Shown piece by piece: positions 1-10,505 of a stretch of 64,000 nt of DNA (position 1 is the first letter of the stretch; the number at the start of each line of letters is the position of its first letter). The stretch is from Panorpa germanica (Eukaryota; Arthropoda; Insecta; Mecoptera; Panorpidae), in NCBI GenBank assembly GCA_963678705.1, contig OY783204.1, forward strand, positions 17,742,759 through 17,806,758, given 5' to 3'. The notes under the pieces were generated by a model that was not told the origin of the DNA, made no database searches, and was given only the letters and a program-made list of their open reading frames with translations. The position numbers and the translations under genes are program-made.

Positions 1-1185
1 AAAATATTTTTCTAAAAAGTCTCCTGTTAATATATTAAGATTACCTTGTGCAGTGTTCATAAGATCATGACTAATTTTACATGTACCGTTACCAATCGAT
101 ATAATTGGATTAATCTCTTCGATCAGTAAAAATGGGTGACAACCGGATTTTAAATTTTTTCGATAACAATTGTCTCCTAGTATTAAAATATAATCTAATA
201 TGTTAGTGGTCCAGTTATTTAATGCAATTAATGCATGTATACATATACTGAATGTAGCTATTGCCGTACATTGAGAATTTTTCGGAAAATTTGTAAAAAT
301 ATCACTTGCTTGATTAAAATTAGCTTGCACTATTTTATAAGGTTCAGGCAATTTGAATTCAGTTACACCTAATTCAGAGACATTAAGATTTGGAGAACTA
401 TAAATGGAAGTTGTAACGATTTCCTCAATGTTTACAGAAGTAGAAGAATTATTTATTTCTGTTAAAGTACTATTGTCCATAGTGCTTAATATACTAACAG
501 GAACAATAGAAAATTGAGTGTTTTCACAGTTACTAAAATTAAATTTAATCAAGTTTATGACATCTAGAAGGTCATTAAAACATAAAAGAACGGATTTTCC
601 ATTTTTTTCACAAACAATTTGTCCTTTAATACCTCTTGGATGTGAATCGAACACCCAAAATAAGTCAGATTCTTTAAAAATAACAAAAGTCTCATTACTA
701 ATTGTAAATAGTCCTTTTTCATGTTCTACGAAAAATGATTCTAGAAATGAAATTGTTAATTCATTAATACCTGCCTTTGCACTTATAATGTCACCACACA
801 GAATTTTTGATTTGTCACAATATACGACGTATGTGTGACCTTTTACGGAGATGTTTTGTTTGAGTTTATCAGCTAATAACAAATCGTGTTGATTACCTAC
901 AAAATTATCTATGTAACATCGATCTCCTAATTTTAAAATATCATTTAAAGTCTCTGAATGCCACGTATTTAATGCAGTAGTTTCGTTTACACATATTGCG
1001 ACAAAGCAATTGAAAGTACACTGCTTACCAAGAGACCTATCACAAAATCTTTTGTCAAATTGACTGAAACTACCTCTTACAATTGATAATGGCTTCTTTA
1101 GTTCATTTGCATTAGTTCTTAAATTCCTAATATTAACAGAAGACACATTTCGTTTCCTTCCAAATCCGAATAAAGATTTAGACAT
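1..1185 (-). CDS. Partial ORF with two tandem C76/deneddylase-like cysteine-protease domains
   Basis: The minus strand is open from an ATG at 1185-1183 to the window edge: 395 codons, no stop, so the C terminus lies outside. Two similar blocks are visible. The first has GKQCTFNC (residues 53-60), then a LNTW...LNDILKLGDRCY stretch (about 72-91) and FDSHPRG (179-185). The second has NSQCTAIA (303-310) followed by LNNW...LDYILILGDNCY (about 322-341). A Cys after Q early in the domain and an Asp-x-His late in it match the catalytic layout of papain-fold proteases of the C76 (herpesvirus tegument deneddylase) type, which also occur in multi-domain proteins of invertebrate repeats and genes. The function assignment is inference. 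The N terminus is basic (KSLFGFGRKR). In-frame length and lack of stops argue against an old relic. It could be a mobile-element gene or a host gene. Confidence 0.6.
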   Translation of the reverse strand, partial: MSKSLFGFGRKRNVSSVNIRNLRTNANELKKPLSIVRGSFSQFDKRFCDRSLGKQCTFNCFVAICVNETTALNTWHSETLNDILKLGDRCYIDNFVGNQHDLLLADKLKQNISVKGHTYVVYCDKSKILCGDIISAKAGINELTISFLESFFVEHEKGLFTISNETFVIFKESDLFWVFDSHPRGIKGQIVCEKNGKSVLLCFNDLLDVINLIKFNFSNCENTQFSIVPVSILSTMDNSTLTEINNSSTSVNIEEIVTTSIYSSPNLNVSELGVTEFKLPEPYKIVQANFNQASDIFTNFPKNSQCTAIATFSICIHALIALNNWTTNILDYILILGDNCYRKNLKSGCHPFLLIEEINPIISIGNGTCKISHDLMNTAQGNLNILTGDFLEKYF

Positions 1186-2574
1186 ATTGAAGAAACAAAT
1201 AAATATGTTATATATAAAATAAAATTTAAAAGTATTAACTAAACTATTATTAGATATAGGTAATGAATAAAGATTAAATAAAAGAAATAAGCAAATATTT
1301 TAATATAATATACTTAGCTCCTTAAAAGATCTCCTGGAATGTAACATACGCCACAGAAAAATATGTCCTCACGTATATTGTAATATATACTTATATATAT
1401 AAACATATGTCCAATGGAGTGATTTAAATTCTTATTTTCCTAAAATTAAAAAAAACAATACGATAATTAAAAATATATATGACTACGTTAATCTATAACA
1501 TAAAGGTAAATGATTATGGAAACTAAAATATTTTGTGGAAACTAAAGTAACATGCAAGAACATAAGTTTATTTAAAATATGAATAATAAATGTGAAACAC
1601 GAATAATAAAACATGCACTGTAAACAGAATGGATTGAAAACATGCTTTAGACGCCTTTTTCTTACGCTAGGGCTGCACTGCGGAAAAGAATACTCCAGAA
1701 ATAATAACAATAAAAATATAAATTATTTCCGCCTACTTTTAAATTTGAATTTAAATGTACCATATATACATTTGTATGATTCAAGTGATGGATTTATTTC
1801 TGTACTATTCTTTTTCGCAGTGTAGCTTTAGCATAAGAAAGAGGTGTCTAAAGCATTATTTCGACGAATATTTTTACAATGTAGAATATAAAACATTTAT
1901 AAATAAATAAAATTAACAAACCAGTAATAAAAATTATACTCGTCTTAGCTCAAAATTAATATAGCAGCAATATATAATAAGTATAATGTGTATCATTCAA
2001 GAATCTGAAACATTTTATTGAAATCATTTTAGTTATGTAATGACAGGTGTAATTATGCAATGTCAAACAGATTTGGTAAAACTGCTGTCTGAATGACTTG
2101 TCTGTCTTTGATTTGAATTTCACATTTTCGTTTCAATACTGAAACATGTATAATTTCCAGCCATATGACATGTAAACTGGAGTTCTGACTGAATCATTTC
2201 TGCAATGCTTAAAATGGTAAACAGTCAAATTTAGATCTCAATCAATAACAGAGATGTATGTTTGGCCAATATCGATATCAATTAACTAATATCAGTAGAA
2301 CCTAAAAGTGTTAAACATCAATACTGAACTGTTAACTTTAACAACTACCAAACCATACTAAAATAGTCCTTTTCTGTTTGAACCATAGACTAAATATGTT
2401 AGAATTAAAATAATTTTTAATAACATTGGTAATAAGCCTTTCTAAAATGTGGAAGTTTTGACATTTGCCTTTTTGCATCGAGCCACAGATAAAAAAAATA
2501 TAAAAGATTGAATTAATTTAGAATAAAATACAGAAATAGATTAGATTAATAACTGTAAGTTATTAATAACTTAC
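1186..2574. other. AT-rich non-coding stretch, no feature recognised
   Basis: The stretch is very AT-rich with short runs of A and T. The small ORFs (for example on both strands near 1480-1825) overlap each other and have no recognisable domain. It would be the promoter or intron region of the left-edge gene. Confidence 0.5.
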
Positions 2575-2641
2575 CTTTACTAAATATATCACGGGCCACT
2601 TTACTTTGACAGCAAGGGAAACACAATATATGTCTCAATAC
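2575..2641 (-). other. Candidate small exon upstream of the 1-1185 ORF
   Basis: Reading the minus strand, a TTTTTCAG acceptor precedes 2641 and a GTAAGT donor follows 2575, bounding 67 nt. One frame is open through it (VLRHILCFPCCQSK...). It lies between a second good donor at 3053 and the ORF starting at 1185, all on the same strand. It may be a 5' exon, coding or untranslated, of that gene. Only splice-site quality and position support this. Confidence 0.3.
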
Positions 2642-3052
2642 CTGAAAAACATAGTATAATTATTAAACCATATTTTAAATAAGTTGCATTGTTAATTAAA
2701 GCATTTTGTTATCATCAGTAAATAAAGTAAATATTTGAAAGTTTCACTTTTAGCACAGTTAAATTTTATCTATTAGCGAGTAACAAAAGTTATATTTTAA
2801 GTACTGTCATAGTAATTGTTATTTACTACAGAACATTTTACACTATTAATATGTTTCTATATTTGGTACGGAAATATAACATTTTTATTTACTATTGAAA
2901 TATTTCTAAACTAATACTCATGAATCGTGTAATATTACATAGAATATTAGACAATTATTACTATCGTTAAAAAAGGTTTACACAAGTCATATTGTAACAA
3001 CATATTGTAGAAATATAAATGCAAATATAAAATAAGATTATAGAAAACTTAC

Positions 3053-3366
3053 CTTATATCAATTAAAACGTAATATAAATCAATATGTATAGATTTATTA
3101 CATAAAGAAATTATTATTAACCACTTAAGAAAACAATTAATATTTATAACTTTATGCAAAAAATATAATAATCTGATCCAACCAACTGCACTGACTTTAA
3201 CAGACTGAAGATATTCACTTTGTGTATTTGTATCTATTCCCTCCAAAATATTTGCAAAGAATGCAACATAAAAAAAACGAAACCAACGTTTCCCGCTATT
3301 AACAAATACAATACACACAGTACACAGTACACAGTACAGGGAGCCAACATGAAAAATATAAAACAT
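3053..3366 (-). other. Candidate first exon with GTAAGT donor
   Basis: A strong donor (GTAAGTTTTC on the minus strand) follows position 3053. The upstream sequence is open for about 100 codons in one frame and ends LIDIR at the donor. The exon's 5' limit is not determinable. It could be the first exon of the gene that continues at 2575-2641. The reading frame has no recognisable domain, so a non-coding leader is equally possible. Confidence 0.2.
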
Positions 3367-3650
3367 TGCAGTAGAGCATTAGTAAACAATTACCATACAT
3401 TCAACCAGTTAAACTTATACATGTATGGCAAACATATATATTGTATATTACAATACAGATCCATATGCATATGCACCGTCACACCGAGTATATAAATGTT
3501 TACAGGAATCTAGCCCCAAAGTTTTTATATCAATAAACTGTTAATATGTGTTCATTTGTTTACATTTAAAAAAAAAATCTTTTAAAATTTTGTATAATTA
3601 CGTTGTGTAAACATTTTAAATAGTGACGTTCTTTAAATAGTTGGTTCTTA

Positions 3651-3990
3651 GGCCAGTCGCAGTACGAAACCGTATTTAAGCGACGGCGAATTCCGACGTA
3701 AATCAGCGGGTTGGATGAGCGGCTACTATTCTCAAAGCAAACCGACTCTGTGTGTTATAACACATACATACCCCGTACCGATATGACAGTACTCCTAGCA
3801 ACTTGTGTACTGTAGGGGTTGTATTGGAGTTGTTTTACACTAATATAATTTATCATGACAGTAAACTTTTACTTTAATTTTTATCGATACACCATTGGTA
3901 TTAAAGAGACTTTAGCATTTTTTATATATCTGAGTTCTGCTTGGCGTGAATTTTAATTGTATTACGATTTATTGTATTTTTGTGGTGGTA
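3651..3990 (+). mobile_element. Harbinger-like MITE copy, 3' truncated
   Basis: It starts TTA|GGCCAGTCGCAGTA at 3648. The following 340 bp match the reverse complement of the right two-thirds of the element at 31853-32524. Shared blocks include AAATCAGCGGGTTGGATGAG, CTTGTGTACTGTAGGGG and TTTAATTTTTATCGATA. No matching right terminus is found, so the copy is truncated or decayed near 3990. The TTA next to a GGCC start fits PIF/Harbinger-type insertion. Confidence 0.65.
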
Positions 3991-4084
3991 TGTCGTTACA
4001 GTACACAAGTGTGTGGTTTTTATTTCATGTCAAAATTTAATTCCCTTTTTAAATTGAAATATTCAAATCGTTCTATATAAATTC

Positions 4085-4790
4085 TACATATAAAAACAAA
4101 TAATTTTTCATACAAACTGACTAAAAAAATATATTTTTTTTATCAAAATAAAAAATATTTTCAATTTATGCATTATTTGACCAACTTTTTTTCAAAATTT
4201 GGGATTTTTTTTTTCGATTCGTAAATAAGTTACCAAGGTTAGCCTATATACAAAATTTCAACTTTCTAGCACAATTTTTACTCTCGAAAAATACTGCCCC
4301 CGTGCCCCCAAATAAAATTTTGAAATTTTGAATTTTTTTTTATTAATAATATTCTTAATTATTCTAGAATTCGGAATATGAACTTTCTCCAAAGTTCCCT
4401 ACCGAGCCCCCAAATTTCTTCAACCCCCCCTTTTACAATTTTTGAATTTCTAATTTTTGAAAAATGTCAGCATTAAACACCCTAATACACATGCAAATTT
4501 TCAGCTTTCTATCTCTTACCAACTCAAAGTTATACAGCAAAAAGTGCCCATTTTTTTTACCAGTTTTTCCAAAATTACGGGTTTCCAGGAAATTCAGGGA
4601 AAAATCCGGGGACGCCAAAAGTCTTAGAATTTTTTTCTCTACGAAATAGGAAATTTTTAAAAAGATCGCCGGAGCCGTTTTCGCGCTGCCATACAAAATT
4701 CAGTACCAAACATATAAGAATATAAACATATAAGAATATAAACATAGATTCAAACACCTGGAACATTATAATATATGATAAGAATAGATT
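4085..4790 (-). repeat. Dispersed repeat, inverted copy of 63130-63812
   Basis: About 700 bp that reads, in reverse complement, like 63130-63812. Shared landmarks include the GGAAACCCGTAATTTTGGAAAAACTG-type core (4565-4590), the GGCTCCGGCGATC/GATG segment near 4665-4680, and TTTGGTCAAAT-type sequence near 4180. It contains ORFs of 60-90 codons on both strands, which look like chance. Termini are not defined. The family is unknown to me. Confidence 0.7.
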
Positions 4791-4820
4791 CAAACACCTG
4801 GGACATTATAATAACTTAAA
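4700..4820 (+). repeat. Short local tandem duplications
   Basis: ACATATAAGAATATAA is repeated twice near 4708-4740. The block AGATTCAAACACCTGG plus ACATTATAAT then occurs twice, near 4746 and 4788, differing by one base. It looks like replication-slippage duplication at the edge of the 4085-4790 repeat. Confidence 0.7.
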
Positions 4821-5809
4821 TAGCTTACCTGTAGTATTTATATATGATAATAAACAATAGCTAATTAAAAAAGAACACTAAAATATTTTAAAGTTTTAAA
4901 TGTAAGCAATTTCCCGGGCAAAACAATATGTGTAAATTTCAAAAAAAGTTCGCTGTATACAGATGTCAAAAAATAAGAAAAATGCTAAATACTTGCCAAC
5001 GTTCGAAAAATCGAACACTTAAGTTTGTTTACACCTGTCGTCTGATAGATGTTCCAGACTCTGTAGAAAAATAGTGTCATAAATACTTTGCGCCTTCAAT
5101 AATAAATTTGCATCACTGGTTTAGAAAAATAATAATCAAAAATTAATTAAAAATTAACTTCAAAAAGTCTCTGAATGTAAAGTATTAATTACACCCCCCT
5201 GACCGTTGAGAAGGGGAACGTTAGTTTAAAAATACAAACTTTTTTTTATGGCAAATTAATCAAATTTTATAATAACACAAAGATACAAATCAAAATCTAA
5301 TAAGAACATAGAAATATTTTAAATTAAAAATTAAGTGTTCCTAAAACGTGTTCGGTAAAATTGAATATTCGAAAAATCGAACACTGAGATAATGGGTTAA
5401 ACAATGTATAGTGCAGGCGCTAGTGTTAGTTGAGTATGCAAAATGTGAGGACCGGCAACTATGGTCGGATTCTTATACCTGAGACCCTAAATAATAACGA
5501 AACACATCTTGCCACCAGCTGTGATGGTCCCTTCCCGCTCCCTTCACATCCACTCTCCGAGGGGTTACGTTCTCGAAAATCTCGTTTGTCATCAAGGACA
5601 CCTGCAGAAGCAAATAAATCGTTGAAATGCTAAATTTGTAGAAAATTAACGAGGAACAGAGGCAAGCAGCTGTATTTGTGTTCCGAAAATTTAGCAGCGG
5701 AACAAATTTTAAATACTGCACGCAGTAAACAAGACCATGTTAGACATTAGAAAAGAAGTATAAATTATTACTGAAATAATCATTAAAATGATTTTATAGA
5801 TTGTACTCA
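4821..5809. other. Intergenic stretch with one inverted-repeat half
   Basis: No gene is recognised. Position 5436 holds ATGCAAAATGTGAGGACCG, whose reverse complement recurs at 9226-9244, on the other side of the large transposon. Two segments mention the same motif for 'frame-like' sequence TTCGAAAAATCGAACACT (near 5006 and 5369). Confidence 0.5.
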
Positions 5810-6578
5810 TAGACCAGGGTAGAAGCCGTCAAAAATAATTAAAAACATAAAAAAATTAAAGTAGAATGAAACCTATTGGAAATGGAAGGGAATACTACTA
5901 AAATGAAAGGAAAAACAAATTACAGTCGATCTGAGGTTGGGAAGGGATAGGGGGTGAGGTTTTAAGGGTAAAAATTGGTAAATCTTGATTTCCGGCAAAA
6001 CTACAAGTCCTATCGAAAAAAGTTAAACGGCAAAGTTGTAGATAATAAAAAGATCTACAACTTTTGTATCTACACTTTTACTCCATAACCTCAAAATTCA
6101 TGTAAAAAATCCAAAAAACCACATTTTTGATTTTTTATTTATATCTTTTACAAAAAAAATTTTTTTTTCATGATATTTGGTGAAAACTTACCTCTTTATG
6201 TCCCAAACACACTGGAATTTTGAAGATTTAAAATATTAATTTTTTCACCCTATTTTGACTCGATATCGAAAAAAAAACCCTAATTTTCAATCGAAAATTC
6301 TCACGTCAAAATATCTGATTTTTCAAAAAAGTCGGTGGGCTTTTTGTTCGTTGAAATCTCTATTTTCTGATGGTGTAAAAAAAAAATATACATTACTATG
6401 GAAAAATTTTTCAGAAAATGCAAAAAAACGAAAAATACTAAAATTCGAAATTTTTTTTAATCTTTATGTACAATTTTGAGGTATTCATTAAAATTTTTAC
6501 TTTAATTACTCGAAAAACGTTAGGTTCCATGTTAGATTAATAAACAAAAAAATTACAAACCAATTAAACATAAATATC
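5810..6578 (+). repeat. Left terminal inverted repeat, ~769 bp
   Basis: The arm reads TAGACCAGGGTAGAAGCCGT at the tip and ends near TAAACATAAATATC at 6578. It matches the right arm in reverse complement with only scattered substitutions and small indels, for example in the poly-A runs. ORFs in the arm (6255-6479) are mirrored in the right arm and are not genes. The low divergence between arms suggests recent insertion or gene conversion. Confidence 0.85.
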
Positions 6579-6615
6579 CAAAAGAATATCTCTAACGATC
6601 GACAGTAAAAAAGAT

Positions 6616-8115
6616 ATGGAAACTTATTTACAATACGAGCTTGCACCTTTTCCATTATCTCTTTTTACCGAAAATGGCCTCAGAAAAAACGTTAAATCTC
6701 AGCTCTACGAATTATTTGTGAGTACGAATAGACCAACGCATTTTGACGGCATTGTGCATGTCGTCGACGGTGGATTTTTACTACACAAAGTAATTTAGCA
6801 GAAAAATGAAACGGTGGAAGAGATCATGAATATATATTTACGCTATGTAGAAAAACATTACGCACCAGACAGCTGTATAGTTTTTGATGGGTACCCTGAA
6901 ATTGAAAAATCAATTACTGTGTCAACAGTACCAGCAGTTCATTCAACTAAAAAAGGAGAACGTAGTCGTAAAAAGACGTCAGACAATATTCCAGAGTTCA
7001 ATTATCAAAACCATACAAAAATACCATTTTTGCAAGAAAAATTTTTATCTAATGAGAAAAACAAAGACAAAATAATAAAATCGTTAATGCAAGTATTACA
7101 GTCAAAAGGATTTTTCTGTAAACAAGCTAAAGAAGATGCTGATGCTGACATTATTAAGACCTCGATAGAAATTGCCAAAGATACTAATAAAACTGTCATT
7201 GTTGTAGGACAACATATTGATCTTTTGGTCCTTTTGAATCAATTAAATTCTAATAATCATAAAATTTATTTTCTCAAGCCCGGTTCTGGAAATATAAAAG
7301 ATCTTTTTTACACGTCTAATAGTTTCAAATGTGAATCCGTCAAAAACATCGTTGCATTTCTGCATTGTTTTTCCGGTTGCGACACAACATCTGGATTTGC
7401 CGAAAAAAGAAAGAAAACTATCGTAAATTCATTATTAGACAATCAAAATTTGTCAAATTTGGCTAATATTTTTTTTAAAAAAGATGTAAACAAAGAAGAT
7501 ATAAAAAAAAATGGATTGAAATTAATTAAATCTATTTATAAATGTAAAAAGGATAATATATCACTGAATCAATTAAGATTTCAAAAATTTCAATTGGCAA
7601 AAATTAAATCATCTTTCATATTGGCAAATCTCCCACCCACAGAAGGTGCAGCAGAACAACATTGTTACAGGGCATATTATCAGCTTCAAACGTGGCTGGG
7701 TAATGAATTGACAGCAACAGATTGGGGCTGGAAGCAACATCAACATGGAATTATGCCCAAATTTACAGAAATTGAATTAATTCCGGAAAAATTGCTGAAA
7801 ACTATTTGCTGCAGCTGTGAAACTGGATGTAATAATTTAAAATGTGGCTGCCGAAAACATGGTTTAAAATGCACAAATTTATGCTCAAATTGTGATGGTT
7901 CTGAACAATGCGCCAATGTGGAGAAAAAAATCTACGAGGAAGTTTATGATTCAGATGAAATTGCGGATGAAGAACCAATGCAGACCGAAAATAATGTTAG
8001 AGACGAAGACGGTGATGGTCTTGAAGATGTCGAAGATCTACTAGAATCAGAAAGGCCTGTCGAATCTAATGATCAAGAAATACCATCAAAAAGACAGAAA
8101 CTGATGAATAAGTGA
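6616..8115 (+). pseudogene. Transposon-borne protein: NYN/FEN-like nuclease region plus CXC (tesmin-type) Cys-rich domain, one in-frame stop
   Basis: The frame runs from ATG 6616 to TGA 8113-8115 with a single interruption, TAG at 6796-6798. It sits where related proteins have Trp (FLLHKVI-W-QKN), so a TGG to TAG change is likely. Features in order: ELAPFPLSLF and DGGFLLH (first 60 codons), VVFDGYP-like segment (about codon 89), FLSNEKNK, then DADADII and VVVGQHIDLLVLL (PIN/FEN-like acidic region), LHCFSGCDTTS, and a CXC domain with CSCETGC, KCGCRKHGLKCTNLC, CDGSEQC. The tail is acidic and ends KRQK. Related proteins from cnidarians and arthropods that I know are longer at the N terminus and read DDTD where this has QHID, so catalytic acids may be lost. 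Likely DNA-associated. Its exact role in transposition is unknown. Confidence 0.7.
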
Positions 8116-8342
8116 TTCGAATTGAATACTATGTTTTGATAGTGTAATCATTAAAAAAAATCTCTACTCAATAGTACGATTTACGTGTATATTTCTATCT
8201 AATGAGATTTTCTAATACATAAATGTAATGAAAATTTAATAAATCAACTCTTATTACTGAAAAAAATAGCAGTAGTCACATTTTTTTAATAAAATCCCCT
8301 TTAAATCGTATTTTTAATATTTACAACAACTATGTTTTTTGC

Positions 8343-9101
8343 GATATTTATGTTTAATTAGTTTGTAATTTTTTTGTTTATTAATCTAACATGGAACCTA
8401 ACGTTTTTCGAGTAATTAAAGTAAAAATTTTAATGAATACCTCAAAATTGTACATAAAGATTAAAAAAAAAATTTCGAATTTTAGTATTTTTCGTTCTTT
8501 TGCATTTTCTGAAAAAATTTTCCATAGTAATGTATATTTTTTTTACACCATCAGAAAATAGAGATTTCAACGAACAAAAAGCCCACCGACTTTTTTGAAA
8601 AATCAGATATTTTGACGTGAGAATTTTCGATTGAAAATTAGGGTTTTTTTTTTGATATCGAGTCAAAATAGAGTGAAAAAATTAATATTTTAAATCTTCA
8701 AAATTCCAGTGTGTTTGGGACATAAAGAGGTAAGTTTTCACCAAATATCATGAAAAAAAAATTTTTTTTGTAAAAGATATAAATAAAAAATCAAAAATGT
8801 GGTTTTTTGGATTTTTTACATGAATTTTGAGGTTATGGAGTAAAAGTGTAGATACAAAAGTTGTAGATCTTTTTATTATCTACAACTTTGCCGTTTAACT
8901 TTTTTCGATAGGACTTGTAGTTTTGCCGGAAATCGAGATTTACCGATTTTTACCCTTAAAACCTCACCCCCTACCCCTTCCCAACCTCAGATCGACTGTA
9001 ATTTATTTTTCCTTTCATTTTAGTAGTATTCTTTTCCATTTCCAATAGGTTTCATTCTACTTTAATTTTTTTATGTTTCTAAAATTATCTACCCTGGTCT
9101 A
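8343..9101 (-). repeat. Right terminal inverted repeat, ~759 bp
   Basis: It is the reverse complement of the left arm, ending CTACCCTGGTCTA at 9101 before the TCA duplication. The mirrored short ORF 8442-8666 (minus) corresponds to 6255-6479 (plus) and confirms arm identity rather than coding. Confidence 0.85.
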
Positions 9102-9104
9102 TCA

Positions 9105-10503
9105 ATACATTTCCTTTACAAATAAGAGTAGAGGGGTAAACAAATAATGGACCAAATATTTGACCGGCAAGATCCGCATTATTAATTTTTGACCTTTTCT
9201 TAACTTAAATCCATTGGTGGAATTCGGTCCTCACATTTTGCATAATTATTATAATGTGTATGTAAATTACCAAAATAAAAGTCTTTGAATTCAGAGCAAC
9301 ACATAAATTTGATTAAATATTTAGAATTTCTAAAATATCTTATATACGTATTAATTAAAAGTAAAAAGTTTTACTAAATCAGTCTCGTTTAAGAATATTT
9401 CACCTCGTAGATTAGAGAACGTTGTACATTACATAAAAAAGTTTATGCTGTTGTTTTGTTAGATAACCCCTAAATATACGTAACTGTGTGTAGTGAATAG
9501 ACTTAACAAATATTTTCTTCCAAATATTTCTAAACCTTTCGTTTAAAGAGATCGCTGCACCTCCACAAAAAACTGTTCATGCAGAAACGTGACACGGCTT
9601 CCGGAAGTGAAGGCACAGTTGTTGTAATCTCCTCTTTCAACTCCTTAGCTGAGTTATGCGTGAGTTGTCAGATTTATGAGATTCCACAAAATACAAATGT
9701 AGTGCACTCAAGGCAACTGGGTACGGAAGCCATCTGAAGTTACTGTTCCTTGAAATTAATCTGGTTACAAATTTTCTTTTCAGCTCTTCTTTAATGTGGC
9801 TTATCACCCCAACGTTGTGGGAACCGTGACATAGTTCACAAGAAGGAATCATTTAATAGTTATTTATAGCCGTATCTAGTGACAGTGACTGTTTTATTTA
9901 GCGCCGGAAAAATAACGGATGAAAATGCACTTTGCTGACATCGGACGCTATATAATCTCTACTATAGTCGCATTCCACTTCACATAAAGATTTACTTGAC
10001 AATACTCATAAATTAAATTAATAGTTCGAGATCCAAGAGCCCGAGACCTACGTCATTTTAGTAAAGCTGAATTTTGAAAATAAATAGTGTAGTATATAGT
10101 TAAAAACGTATGCGTAGTTGCTAGCTTGAACGCGGGGATTTTAATATGCCAAACCCCAAAGCCCTAACTTTTACCAGATGCTTACCAAATCTTAATTACA
10201 CGTGGTTTCATAATCGTTGACGAAATGTCAATAATACTTAAAACAAATATAGGTAGACAGTATTTGGGCAAGAACCAGTAAATCTTTATTTGAGACCAAG
10301 TCTAACGGTCTGGCTTAGTGCCTCTTGTGTCAAGTTAAGTTAAGAAACAAATGAAGCATAATATCTGGAATTCAACTGGATAGGCCACTCACATAGATAT
10401 AGATATTTACGAAATGTAAGGCATTAGGACTACAACCGCGTAAACTATACTGACTGATAAACAAGAATTGATTTGCAGTTATCGGTAGATAACAAATTAT
10501 TTA
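9105..10503. other. Intergenic; contains pieces of a dispersed repeat shared with 28.1-28.6 kb
   Basis: 9235-9360 (minus) matches 28460-28595 (plus): GTGTTGCTCTGAAWTCAAAG and TTTACATACACATTATAATA. 10025-10145 (plus) matches 28155-28290: GAGCCC...ACGTCATTTTAG and a GCGGGG segment. No coding sequence is recognised. An ORF at 9637-9852 has no known domain. Confidence 0.5.
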
Positions 10504-10505
10504 TA

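Larger units (their letters stand above)
5810..9101 (+). mobile_element. DNA transposon with ~760-bp terminal inverted repeats and a PIN/FEN-like + CXC protein
   Basis: Both ends read TAGACCAGGGTAG inward and are flanked by TCA (5807-5809 and 9102-9104), a probable 3-bp target duplication. The left arm (5810-6578) and right arm (8343-9101) are near-identical inverted repeats. The 1.76 kb between them carries one coding region (6616-8115). A second left end in the same orientation starts at 63814. The protein lacks a DDE transposase that I can recognise. Its nuclease-like and Cys-rich domains recall proteins found in several animal transposons, and Academ elements are reported with XPG-type nucleases and 3-4 bp duplications. 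Assignment to a superfamily is not secure. Confidence 0.8.

Noticed and set aside
1-1185. Endogenous viral (herpesvirus-like) gene
   Set aside because: Only the protease fold is similar; C76-like domains occur in invertebrate proteins, and no other virus-like gene is present.
6255-6479. 74-codon ORF (and its twin at 8442-8666 on minus)
   Set aside because: It lies in the terminal inverted arms; the twin is simply the mirrored arm.
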